Source of the DNA: Methylococcaceae bacterium
Lineage (GTDB): Bacteria; Pseudomonadota; Gammaproteobacteria; Methylococcales; Methylomonadaceae
Length of the DNA stretch: 37,127 nucleotides
NCBI GenBank assembly: GCA_030693065.1
Contig: JAUYBL010000018.1
Location: 1 to 37,127 of the forward strand
Reading direction: 5' to 3'
The position numbers and the translations under genes were made by a program. Each line of letters opens with the position of its first letter. The first letter of the stretch is position 1. Below the pieces are notes generated by a model that was not told the origin of the DNA, searched no databases, and worked only from the letters and a program-made list of their open reading frames with translations. Shown here in pieces: positions 1 to 7,052 of the stretch.

Positions 1-128
1 GGATGCCTGCATGGATGCAGGTAATAGGGCAATGCAGGAGCAATTGCCGAGAGGGTTGGGGTGAGGAGATTAAAATCAATCACTTAGATTCCCCTCATCC
101 CAACCTTCTCCCGCTGGAGAAGGGGCCA
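1..128. repeat. Dispersed intergenic repeat, inverted arms
   Basis: This stretch upstream of nlpD is built from short repeats. A G-rich arm (GAGAGGGTTGGGGTGAGG, about 50-67) is answered by a C-rich imperfect inverted copy (CCTCATCCCAACCTTCTC, 93-110), followed by a compact GC-rich hairpin (CTTCTCCCGCTGGAGAAGG, about 105-123). A related sequence lies between wrbA and the arsC-like gene near 23790-23821. An open frame runs through it into nlpD, but the peptide it would encode resembles no protein N-terminus, so I treat it as noncoding. Confidence 0.6.
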
Positions 129-164
129 AAAACTTGTGTAGTTACCTACCCAAGTAAGACAGTT

Positions 165-887
165 ATGGCGCACCGCAATGTTAATTCCACAGATATTACT
201 GCGCTGCTGGCGTTGATTTTATTGAGCGGCTGCGCACAAGAACCAAACTATGCCCCAGTTTATTCTCATTTTCCAGAACATCCCCAGGATCAAGAACAGC
301 CTCGTTTAAGGGGCGAAGTAAAAAAACAACCGGCTAAAACCGAAGCCCCAAAAGACAAAACTTCGCCCTCTCCCAAAACTATTGTTAACGTGCCGGACAA
401 GCCTCAGGTATTAGCGAATAAATCGAAAAATAAACCGCTAACAATAGTGTCTTCAAATGGGAATAGCGCATCTGCGAATGAAAAAAAGCTAACTATTTCA
501 ATTGATAAAGAAAAAGTGTTAAAGTTAAACTTTCAATGGCCCTTGAAAGGAAAAGTAGTAAAAAAGTTTTCTCAGTCACATGACAAAGGCATTGAAATAG
601 CCGGTAAAGTGGGTCAGCCGGTGGCGGCTACTGAAGCCGGCAAGGTGGTATATAGTGGACAAGGTCTACTAGGTTACGGTAACTTGCTAATCATAAAGCA
701 CAATGATCTGTATTTAAGTGCTTACGCAAATAACAGTCGATTGCTGGTCGTAGAGGGTAATTCGGTCACTAAAGGCCAAGTAATCGCAGAAGTGGGTCAA
801 GTGGGCACCAAACGTCCAGCGCTGCATTTTGAAATAAGAAAAAATGGCAAGCCGATCGATCCAATGATATTTTTATCAAGCAAATAA
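165..887 (+). CDS. nlpD: NlpD-like lipoprotein, degenerate LytM amidase activator
   Basis: Outer-membrane lipoprotein of the NlpD/EnvC type, 240 aa from the ATG at 165. Activators of this family switch on periplasmic cell-wall amidases during septum splitting. The first residues hold a short hydrophobic stretch ending in a lipobox (LLSGC). A Lys/Pro-rich linker follows, then a C-terminal LytM/M23 domain. That domain is catalytically degenerate: the HxGxD motif reads DKGIE and the final HxH reads ALH, as expected of an activator rather than a peptidase. The usual LysM peptidoglycan-binding domain of NlpD (about 379 aa in E. coli) is not visible. The gene lies 40 bases upstream of rpoS, the conserved nlpD-rpoS arrangement in which rpoS promoters can lie inside nlpD. 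The longer in-frame start at 3 was rejected because it runs through repeat DNA. Confidence 0.85.
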   Translation: MAHRNVNSTDITALLALILLSGCAQEPNYAPVYSHFPEHPQDQEQPRLRGEVKKQPAKTEAPKDKTSPSPKTIVNVPDKPQVLANKSKNKPLTIVSSNGNSASANEKKLTISIDKEKVLKLNFQWPLKGKVVKKFSQSHDKGIEIAGKVGQPVAATEAGKVVYSGQGLLGYGNLLIIKHNDLYLSAYANNSRLLVVEGNSVTKGQVIAEVGQVGTKRPALHFEIRKNGKPIDPMIFLSSK

Positions 888-927
888 TGAGTCCACTCGG
901 TTTGGGCCGCACACGCTAGAGGCTAAG

Positions 928-1935
928 ATGAAGGAAGAATTAGTTGAACCCTTGAATGATGACTTATCCAGGTCGTTTGAAGATGAGTTTTCTTTCACCG
1001 ATGAGATTGAGGATACCGATGCGGATACGTTGCAAACGTCTGCTGATGTGGTTGAAGCACTAGATGTGGATTCCGTAATCGCCATCGAAAGCCGCCGAGA
1101 TACCGAGATGGACGCCACGCGCGTGTATCTCAATGAGCTGGCTAAATCCAAATTATTGACGGCCGATGAGGAAAAGTTCTACGGCAAAAAAGCCTTGCTG
1201 GGTGACGAAAGTGCTCGCAAAGTGATGATAGAAAGTAATTTGCGCTTGGTGGTAAAAATATCCCGGCGTTACTTGAATCGCGGATTACCTTTATTGGATC
1301 TTATCAATGAAGGCAATTTGGGCTTGATTCGAGCGGTTGAAAAATTTGATCCCGAACGCGGCTTCAGATTTTCGACTTATGCCACCTGGTGGATTAGGCA
1401 GACCATTGAACGGGCGATCATGAATCAAACCCGCACAATTAGATTGCCGATTCATATCGTTAAAGAAATGAATACTTATCTCAAAGCCCAGCGGCATCTT
1501 ACCCAGGCGCTTGATCACGAGCCCACCGCTGAGGAAATTGCCGTCTACCTTGATAAACCTGTTAGCAAAGTAGAAAAAATGCTGCGCTTAAATGAGCGGG
1601 TCACGTCCATAGACATTCCTGGCGGTAAAGATTTTGACAAGCCTTTGGTTGATTCTATCTCTGATGATCACAGTAAATCCCATGACGAGAAACTTCAGGA
1701 AGATGGGATTAAAGAAAACATTACTACCTGGGTGTTTCAATTACCTGAAAAACAACGAGAAGTGATTTGCCGTCGTTATGGCCTGTGCGGTTACGATGAC
1801 GCCACTCTTGAGCAAGTGGCGTTGGAATTAAACGTGACTAGAGAGCGTGTTAGGCAGATTCAGATGGACGGCTTAAAAAAATTAAAAGAAATACTCACCA
1901 CCAACGGCTATTCTTTCGAATCAATTTTCAATTAA
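928..1935 (+). CDS. rpoS: RNA polymerase sigma factor RpoS
   Basis: Stationary-phase and general-stress sigma factor (sigma-38), 335 aa, close to the usual length. An acidic N-terminal tail is followed by region 1.2 ([10 protein letters not shown]), region 2 with the core-binding and -10 recognition helices ([20 protein letters not shown], then [19 protein letters not shown]), region 3 beginning [13 protein letters not shown], which is typical of RpoS, and region 4 with the -35-binding helix-turn-helix ([16 protein letters not shown]). AGAGG at 918-922 is spaced five bases before the ATG. It follows nlpD on the same strand. Its last eight bases overlap the convergent nitrilase gene. The identification rests on motif pattern plus nlpD synteny. 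Confidence 0.97.
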   Translation: MKEELVEPLNDDLSRSFEDEFSFTDEIEDTDADTLQTSADVVEALDVDSVIAIESRRDTEMDATRVYLNELAKSKLLTADEEKFYGKKALLGDESARKVMIESNLRLVVKISRRYLNRGLPLLDLINEGNLGLIRAVEKFDPERGFRFSTYATWWIRQTIERAIMNQTRTIRLPIHIVKEMNTYLKAQRHLTQALDHEPTAEEIAVYLDKPVSKVEKMLRLNERVTSIDIPGGKDFDKPLVDSISDDHSKSHDEKLQEDGIKENITTWVFQLPEKQREVICRRYGLCGYDDATLEQVALELNVTRERVRQIQMDGLKKLKEILTTNGYSFESIFN

Positions 1936-2794
1936 CAGCGGTCAATTGTAGTGGCCAGTCCCGGTAATTAAATACTTGCCCCTGTTCGCGTACAGTCGCA
2001 ATATTTTCCAGTGAGATTTCCGCAAACACCCATTCAACCTTATTTAAGGTACCCGCAGTAATAATTCCATTATCTGGGAAGCCGCGATCCACCGGCGTAT
2101 AAACACCGGCTGAGCCGACATTGACATCTACCGCTTCCGACCAAGGCGCATTGCCCACCAGACAAGCTTGCACCACGTAACATTGGTTTTCTAAGGCTCT
2201 TGCTTGGCAGCCGATTTTAACCCGGTGGAAACCCGCCAACGTGTCTGTGCAACTAGGGACTAAAATCAAATTTGCGCCCGCTTCCACCTGTTTTCTGGCC
2301 AGTAATGGAAATTCACTGTCGTAGCAGATATTAATGGCTATTTTGCCGAATGCTGTATCAAAACATTTGAGCTCTTGGCCTTTTTTAATAAGCCACTGTT
2401 CGTTTTCAAAACGAGTCATCATGATCTTATCTTGAAAATCGAACCGGCCATCCGGCCAGAATAAATAGGCCCGGTTGCGATAAACATCGGGCTCAATAGC
2501 CACCGGAAATGTACCTGCCTGAATATAACACTGGTACTTTTGCGCCAAACCTTGGTAAAGCTTGATGTAGTCATCCCGCAAGGATTGCAACGCTACCAGC
2601 TGTTTACTTAATGAAGAATAAATCTCTTCTCCAAATAACGATGCCAATTCCATACAAGCGTATTCAGGAAACAATAAAATTTTCGCATCTTGCTTGGCAG
2701 CCTCTTCAACCCAGCGCTCGGCTTTGCTTTGATAATCCTGCCAGCTATTCAGAAAACTAATGTCGTATTGTGCGGTAGCAATATTAACTTTCAT
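1928..2794 (-). CDS. Carbon-nitrogen hydrolase (nitrilase superfamily)
   Basis: Cytoplasmic nitrilase-superfamily amidohydrolase, 288 aa. The Glu-Lys-Cys triad is visible: E44 in [12 protein letters not shown]123 in QDKIMMTR and C157 in [11 protein letters not shown]. Family members hydrolyse amides or nitriles of small molecules; the substrate here cannot be read from sequence. The start overlaps the end of the upstream GNAT gene by 11 bases, so the two are probably translationally coupled and act on related chemistry. The 3' end overlaps rpoS by eight bases in convergent orientation, leaving no room for an intergenic terminator. Confidence 0.9.
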   Translation of the reverse strand: MKVNIATAQYDISFLNSWQDYQSKAERWVEEAAKQDAKILLFPEYACMELASLFGEEIYSSLSKQLVALQSLRDDYIKLYQGLAQKYQCYIQAGTFPVAIEPDVYRNRAYLFWPDGRFDFQDKIMMTRFENEQWLIKKGQELKCFDTAFGKIAINICYDSEFPLLARKQVEAGANLILVPSCTDTLAGFHRVKIGCQARALENQCYVVQACLVGNAPWSEAVDVNVGSAGVYTPVDRGFPDNGIITAGTLNKVEWVFAEISLENIATVREQGQVFNYRDWPLQLTAVN

Positions 2795-3383
2795 GTTTTA
2801 GCCAAAAGGTCATGGGTTTAGGGGTTTCATCGCTATCATCCAAATCTTTCCAGACATACTCGGTCCTCAGTTCCGGGTGTTTCACATAGCCACGCTTATT
2901 CCAGAATCGATCCAACGGCACATAATCGGCTGGGCGACGAGGATGATCCACGGGGCGTTCCACGCAACAAAAAGTGATATGTTTAAAACCGCCCAAATCT
3001 AAAGCATGCGCTTCACGTTGTTCAAAAAAACGGACGCCGATGCCTAAGCCTCGATAGTCTTTATTGAGCACTGATTCGCTGCAATAAAACACATCATCCA
3101 GATTGTAGCCGTGTTCAATAAATGGTTTTTTAAGTTCATTGGTCTCAAATTTCATCGGCAGTGCGGTTGATGCACCTACTACCTTATTGCCATCTAGCGC
3201 CAATACGATCACGCTGTCAGGATTGTTGACATAAGTCTGCAGGTATTTTTTCTCGTATTCATAATCGCCGTCATACAAATAAGGGAAGTCCCTAAACACC
3301 TCAATTCTGAGTCTGGCAAGTTCCGGAATAAATTTCTCCAGCGCCGCACCGCTCCATCTTTCAATACGAATATCTTTAGTCAT
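2784..3383 (-). CDS. GNAT-family N-acetyltransferase
   Basis: Predicted acetyl-CoA-dependent N-acetyltransferase, 199 aa. The GNAT core is visible: strand 4 (SVIVLALDGNKVVGASTALP) and the acetyl-CoA-binding loop after the central strand (NKDYRGLGIGVRFFEQREAH, matching R/Q-x-x-G-x-G/A). The C-terminal part contains a conserved-looking WNKRGYVKHPEL segment. The acceptor is unknown. It is the first gene of a two-gene minus-strand unit with the nitrilase, overlapping it by 11 bases. Proteins joining a GNAT domain and a nitrilase domain are annotated in other bacteria, which supports a shared pathway, although I cannot tell whether this GNAT is the same subtype. Confidence 0.85.
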   Translation of the reverse strand: MTKDIRIERWSGAALEKFIPELARLRIEVFRDFPYLYDGDYEYEKKYLQTYVNNPDSVIVLALDGNKVVGASTALPMKFETNELKKPFIEHGYNLDDVFYCSESVLNKDYRGLGIGVRFFEQREAHALDLGGFKHITFCCVERPVDHPRRPADYVPLDRFWNKRGYVKHPELRTEYVWKDLDDSDETPKPMTFWLKHES

Positions 3384-3780
3384 AGTCAGTATGCCGACAA
3401 AAAAGGCGCATTTTAGACGAAGTCGGGAGGCGGATGTGATTTTTCCAGAAGTCCTGATAAAACAACGAATTGGCTAATTTATCGATGCGGATAGAAACTG
3501 TATTTTAATTAAACTGTGTTATTTAACGTATTTTTACTGGGCCATATCGCCTATTTTTTCTATAAAACCAACCCTGCGGAGAATAATCAGAAGCAGGGTA
3601 ATTAATTTATAATGCACCAGCTCAAGTAAATTCATGCCTTAGCGGGAAGGTGGGTAGAAATATTGCCGATAAATAAAATGATGGCATGTTAGCTGCATGT
3701 TTTAAAAAGTGACTGGGTCCTATGACTCGTCCATTTTTAGTCAATAAACGCACAACTCTTTTTTAATTACGGGGATAACT
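3384..3780. other. 397-base divergent intergenic region
   Basis: AT-rich spacer between the divergently transcribed GNAT gene and the CTERM protein gene. No convincing ORF is present. It holds a 7-bp inverted repeat (ACCCTGC at 3571-3577, GCAGGGT at 3593-3599), a sigma-54-like promoter at 3682-3697, and a Shine-Dalgarno GGGGA at 3771-3775. Confidence 0.7.
3682..3697 (+). promoter_or_regulatory. Predicted sigma-54 (RpoN) promoter
   Basis: TGGCATG-TTAG-CTGCA matches the -24/-12 consensus TGGCACG-N4-TTGCW at all but two positions. The invariant GG (3683-3684) and GC (3695-3696) are ten bases apart, as sigma-54 requires. Transcription would start near 3708, about 73 bases before the ATG at 3781. 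The inverted repeat at 3571-3599 sits about 85-110 bases upstream, where an enhancer-binding activator could bind. Control of PEP-CTERM genes by RpoN with PrsK/PrsR is known in other bacteria; its application here is inference. Confidence 0.55.
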
Positions 3781-4563
3781 ATGAAAAAGTCTTTAATCTT
3801 ATCAGCCGCTTTGCTGGGGCTAACTGCAGCAAATGCTTATGCACATGAAGTCGTAACACCCGTCGGTGGTGATCCATTTACAATTCATGAGCCAGTAATC
3901 ACCTGGAGTAATGGTGATCATGGTGTCGGCACTGCGACAGGCACAATTACGAATTTCGGAACATTTGATGAAGGCGGCAATCTTCTTAGCTGGCAAGCCA
4001 ATTTAGCGGCGTATCATTTTGATGTCAGTACCGCGGGTTCCCTGGATATTTATACTAATGATAGAGATGTTGATGGTGCTGAAACAGACTTATGGATTTT
4101 TAAAAAAGATGATGTGGGTACAGATTGGTCTCTAGTTGCTGGTAATAAGCAGGGTCAGCGTATTGATTTGAATACTGCGAATAATATTTTTGGTGTGCAT
4201 ATCACTGGTTACATTGATGCTGGTCAGCCAGGTATTTCCGATGCGGGCGTAAGACAAAACTTTGATCTTGGTTCTTATGTTGCTCTTCTAACCAATGATT
4301 CTGCAAATCCTACTGGTTACACAGTTTCAAATCCTCCTCCTGTTGGCACTAAATTATCAAACGGTATTACATGGGTGGATCATGAAGCTTTTCAAAGTGT
4401 TGCCTGGACACATGATCTAATTATCAAGCCGACATCCGGTTCACTCGCTGTTGTTGGCGCACCTTCTGAAGTGCCTGTACCAGCCGCCGTATGGTTGATG
4501 GGATCTGCTCTTGCCGGCTTGGGTGTGGTTGGTCGCAAAAAAAGACCAGCGATAGCCGCTTAA
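3781..4563 (+). CDS. Exported protein with VPxPA-type CTERM sorting signal
   Basis: Predicted secreted or surface protein, 260 aa, of unknown function. It starts with a Sec signal peptide (MKKSLILSAALLGLTAANAY, cleavage probably after the AYA near residue 21). It ends with a tripartite sorting tail: the motif VPVPAAVW, a hydrophobic helix (LMGSALAGLGVVG) and a basic patch (RKKRP). This resembles the PEP-CTERM/VPLPA-CTERM class processed by exosortases, with exopolysaccharide-linked export. The middle is rich in Asp, Gly, Thr and Asn without Cys, as expected of a beta-rich extracellular domain, and has a His-containing start (HEVVTPVGGD). GGGGA lies five bases before the ATG. No exosortase gene is in the window. 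A sigma-54 promoter match lies upstream. Confidence 0.8.
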   Translation: MKKSLILSAALLGLTAANAYAHEVVTPVGGDPFTIHEPVITWSNGDHGVGTATGTITNFGTFDEGGNLLSWQANLAAYHFDVSTAGSLDIYTNDRDVDGAETDLWIFKKDDVGTDWSLVAGNKQGQRIDLNTANNIFGVHITGYIDAGQPGISDAGVRQNFDLGSYVALLTNDSANPTGYTVSNPPPVGTKLSNGITWVDHEAFQSVAWTHDLIIKPTSGSLAVVGAPSEVPVPAAVWLMGSALAGLGVVGRKKRPAIAA

Positions 4564-4661
4564 ATTGCAGAGAAGTCGTTGAGGTGCTTTTTAGCCGGGC
4601 GGCTTCATCCAATCATCAAACCACCTGTTGTGATGTTTACTGAAATGTTAGTGCTTTCGCT

Positions 4662-5501
4662 ATGTCTAACTCCAAAATTTGTTTAATAGCTGTTTTGTTA
4701 AGTCACTGGCCCATTGCGCAAAGTGCAGAGCTTGAGTCGTTGATGGTAAAAGCCAATCCGTCGGTTAATACCGCACTTCAGCTAGAAGCAAAACAAGCCA
4801 ATTTGGCTAAGCTGCTTGATGAAATTGCTTTAAAAACCGGTATAAAACTGCATTACTCTGTTTTACCGAAAGTACCTGTTACAGCCACTTGTGTGGGCGC
4901 AACTGCCAAGCAGGTTCTGGAGTGCTTATTAGGGGCTAATGTTGATATGGCATTTCGCTACCCGGAAAATAAGGCGGTAGCATCTGGACAGCAGGTAAAT
5001 CCAGAAGAAGTCTGGATACTTGGCTCATCGTTACATGCTCAGGATAATGCTGGAAACGGTTGTGCATTGAGTAGTGCAGGAGTAACCAGTAAGCTAGTCG
5101 GTGAAAATGGCAGTACCGATAATGTCAGCCCTATTCAGCAGCTGTTACGTCAAGTCAATGCTAAAAGTGTTAATGACCGCGCCGACGCCATCGCTAATTT
5201 AGCGGTGGATGAAGGTTCTAAAAATGATGCAAGCGTGCGAACAGCGCTAGAAAAAGCTTTATCAGATAAAAGTGCCCAAGTTAGGGCTCAAGCAATAAAT
5301 GCCTTAGCTTTTAGAGAAGGGGAGGCGGCAGTAAGCGGACACTTGCAACAAGCCTTGCAGGACAGTGATGCTAGCGTTCGCATGATGGCAGTCGATAATA
5401 TCGAGTCTGATACAACATTGTTACAGCAGGCTTTACAAGACAAAGACGTTGCTGTGCGCGACTTGGCGCAATTAAAACTGGATGTTCTGTCAAAACAATA
5501 A
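4662..5501 (+). CDS. Exported STN-like / HEAT-repeat protein
   Basis: Predicted periplasmic protein, 279 aa. An N-terminal signal peptide ends near QSA. Residues about 40-95 resemble an STN/secretin-TonB N-terminal type domain (QANLAKLLDEIALKTGIKLH, then a VPVTATCVGATAKQVLECLL segment). After a polar linker, the C-terminal half from about residue 185 contains tandem HEAT-type repeats recognisable by D-x-SAQVRAQAINAL, DSDASVRMMAVDNI and DKDVAVRDLAQLKL. The combination suggests a scaffold that binds other envelope proteins; a specific role cannot be assigned. Cys residues at the end of the STN-like part could form a disulfide. It lies between two other exported proteins on the same strand and may share their transcript. 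Confidence 0.7.
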   Translation: MSNSKICLIAVLLSHWPIAQSAELESLMVKANPSVNTALQLEAKQANLAKLLDEIALKTGIKLHYSVLPKVPVTATCVGATAKQVLECLLGANVDMAFRYPENKAVASGQQVNPEEVWILGSSLHAQDNAGNGCALSSAGVTSKLVGENGSTDNVSPIQQLLRQVNAKSVNDRADAIANLAVDEGSKNDASVRTALEKALSDKSAQVRAQAINALAFREGEAAVSGHLQQALQDSDASVRMMAVDNIESDTTLLQQALQDKDVAVRDLAQLKLDVLSKQ

Positions 5502-5591
5502 AAACACTACCAAAACCAATCGTGCTGAGCTGTGAGTTTATAAAGCAGTTAAAGCAGCGAAATTTTAAAAATTAAATTACCAAGGACCACT

Positions 5592-6041
5592 ATGAAAACT
5601 TCGTTTTATAAAAATAACCTATTAGCAGTAGCCTTAATTTTGGGTGTCAGCCACGCTGGCTTGGTATCCGCGCATGATCAAACCGGCTCATTACTCGGTA
5701 CAGTCAGCCCGGGTGCAACTGATCTGTACCAGGTAACTTGTGGTGCTGACTCTGCTCAATTATTCGCCCAAATTGATGACCAGGGCGCTGGTGGTCCAAT
5801 TATGAGTTTGCAGATTTTTAAGGGCGCTAAGGCGGTCACCACTACTGATACTGTCGGTGGTGATGGGCAATACAGTCCAGCCGTTTCGCTTACGCCACCG
5901 GCTGGTAGTGGTGCTGGTGCGTATACAGTCTTAGTCAGTCACACAGCCAAAGCTCTCGAGAATTATGCTTTTATATACCACTGTGAATCGGCAGCTGGAG
6001 CCCACACTACAACAGGTATTATTCGCCTACAAAATCAATAA
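5592..6041 (+). CDS. Small secreted protein, unknown function
   Basis: 149-aa protein with a clear signal peptide (hydrophobic core LLAVALILGVSHAGLV, cleavage probably after VSA). The mature part is rich in Gly, Ala, Thr and Val and begins HDQTGSLLG. Two Cys residues, one near the start (VTCGADSA) and one near the end (YHCESAAG), could form a disulfide clamping a beta-sandwich. I recognise no family. AAGGA lies five bases before the ATG. It is last in the run of three exported proteins and is followed at once by a strong terminator. Confidence 0.7.
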   Translation: MKTSFYKNNLLAVALILGVSHAGLVSAHDQTGSLLGTVSPGATDLYQVTCGADSAQLFAQIDDQGAGGPIMSLQIFKGAKAVTTTDTVGGDGQYSPAVSLTPPAGSGAGAYTVLVSHTAKALENYAFIYHCESAAGAHTTTGIIRLQNQ

Positions 6042-6053
6042 AAAGCTTTTAAT

Positions 6054-6090
6054 GACAAACGTTCGTGCTTAAACGGACGTTTGTCGTTTT
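6054..6090 (+). terminator. Rho-independent terminator
   Basis: A 13-bp stem (GACAAACGT plus TCGT pairing with ACG-G-ACGTTTGTC, one G-T wobble) closes a six-base loop and is followed by GTTTT. It ends the transcript of the secreted-protein group 13 bases after its last stop codon. Confidence 0.85.
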
Positions 6091-6184
6091 ATAATGCTTA
6101 GCTCTGTACACTCGCTATTAAATCAATCCATGTTCGGTTTTTAAGAACACTACTTGCCGCAACGCAATTCACAGAACGCTAATC

Positions 6185-6703
6185 ATGAATTTTAAATTAG
6201 TCATTTCGCATGTTTTTGTCGCGCTTGTCGCGTCATATTCCATAACTGTCATTGCTGCTGATAACGGACATCCAGCACCCTCATGCCAATTAACTTCCCT
6301 GGATAAAAGCCGACATTTTGATTTACAGCAATTCAAAGGCAAAGTGGTTTATGTCGATTTTTGGGCCTCATGGTGTGGGCCGTGTGCCAAATCATTTCCG
6401 TTTATGAATACGTTGCATAAAGACCTGGAAAGTAAGGGCCTGCAGGTTCTTGCTGTTAATTTGGATGAAAATACTGAGGATGCCCAGGAATTTTTAACCA
6501 AATTATCTCCTAATTTCCCGATAGTCTTGGATGCCGCCCAGCAATGCGCTCAAGATTTTGCAGTAAAAGCCATGCCAACTTCTTTTTTGATTGATCGCAA
6601 TGGCGTGATTCGGGAAACGCATTTAGGCTTTCGCCCTGGCGAAGCTGAAGAGTTTAGGGTATCAGTCGAACGATTACTGGCAGAGCCGGTTGCCTCGAAG
6701 TAG
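6185..6703 (+). CDS. TlpA/ResA-like periplasmic thiol-disulfide oxidoreductase
   Basis: Thioredoxin-fold protein exported by a signal peptide (hydrophobic core VFVALVASYSITVIAA), 172 aa. The active site W63-C-G-P-C67 follows the strand VVYVDFWAS, and the cis-proline loop (AMPTSFLID, P131) is intact, so a redox-active disulfide is expected. The family reduces or isomerises disulfides in the periplasm, for example during cytochrome c maturation or for one dedicated partner. Two further Cys (34 and 121) lie outside the active site. It heads a same-strand group with DUF4266, DUF3570 and ApbE genes; this company suggests it serves that system, possibly the Cys-containing tail of the DUF4266 lipoprotein. 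No clear Shine-Dalgarno sequence precedes the ATG. Confidence 0.9.
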   Translation: MNFKLVISHVFVALVASYSITVIAADNGHPAPSCQLTSLDKSRHFDLQQFKGKVVYVDFWASWCGPCAKSFPFMNTLHKDLESKGLQVLAVNLDENTEDAQEFLTKLSPNFPIVLDAAQQCAQDFAVKAMPTSFLIDRNGVIRETHLGFRPGEAEEFRVSVERLLAEPVASK

Positions 6704-6715
6704 GAAAATATTTTT

Positions 6716-6776
6716 GTAGGAGCGACGCCTACGTCGCGGCCGAAGTCAAAAAATCGCGACGTAGGCGTCGCTCCCA
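6716..6776. repeat. REP-like palindromic element with 20-bp perfect arms
   Basis: GGAGCGACGCCTACGTCGCG (6719-6738) is repeated as its exact reverse complement at 6755-6774 with a 16-base spacer. Each arm is itself partly palindromic (GCGACG....CGTCGC). A single related arm, GGGAGCGACGCCTTCGTCGC, is found at 9791-9810. It lies 13 bases after the tlpA-like stop and before the DUF4266 gene. It could fold in mRNA and limit read-through, although no T-run follows. Confidence 0.85.
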
Positions 6777-6845
6777 CTGGGTTTTGATTAGTCGACAATA
6801 TTGCCTTGAGGCATAGTGAGTACCGAATTTTTTAGAGACCAAGCA

Positions 6846-7052
6846 ATGAAGTTACTTTTAATCATCTTGCCGCTGGCGGTAAGTTTTACCGGTTGCGCTG
6901 TCGCGCCCTGGGAGCGCGGCAATTTGGCTAAGCCGCAAATGGCTTTAGATCCGCATCCGTTACAGACTGAATTGAGTGGTCACAGTCATGGCAGTCGTGA
7001 AGCCGCCGGTGCGGGCGGTTCCGCTTCAGGAGGTGGTTGTGGCTGCTATTAA
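6846..7052 (+). CDS. DUF4266 small lipoprotein
   Basis: 68-aa lipoprotein of the DUF4266 family. From the ATG at 6846 it begins MKLLLIILPLAVSFTGC, a lipoprotein signal peptide with cysteine at position 17. The motif AVAPWERGNLAKPQM follows the Cys, then H-rich HSHGSREAAG and a Gly/Cys tail GGGCGCY. The CxC end and the SREA segment are, as I know the family, its recognisable features; the function is unknown. An in-frame ATG at 6816 would add ten residues before the signal peptide and is less likely. The gene overlaps the DUF3570 start by 14 bases, and its own Gly codons provide the Shine-Dalgarno of the next gene, so the two are translationally coupled. Confidence 0.85.
   Translation: MKLLLIILPLAVSFTGCAVAPWERGNLAKPQMALDPHPLQTELSGHSHGSREAAGAGGSASGGGCGCY

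Noticed and set aside
3-164. N-terminal extension of the NlpD frame
   Set aside because: It translates repeat DNA and would place 54 residues before a lipoprotein signal peptide.
876-1151. Minus-strand ORF across the rpoS start
   Set aside because: Serine-rich product, entirely antisense to the acidic N-terminus of rpoS and without a ribosome-binding site.
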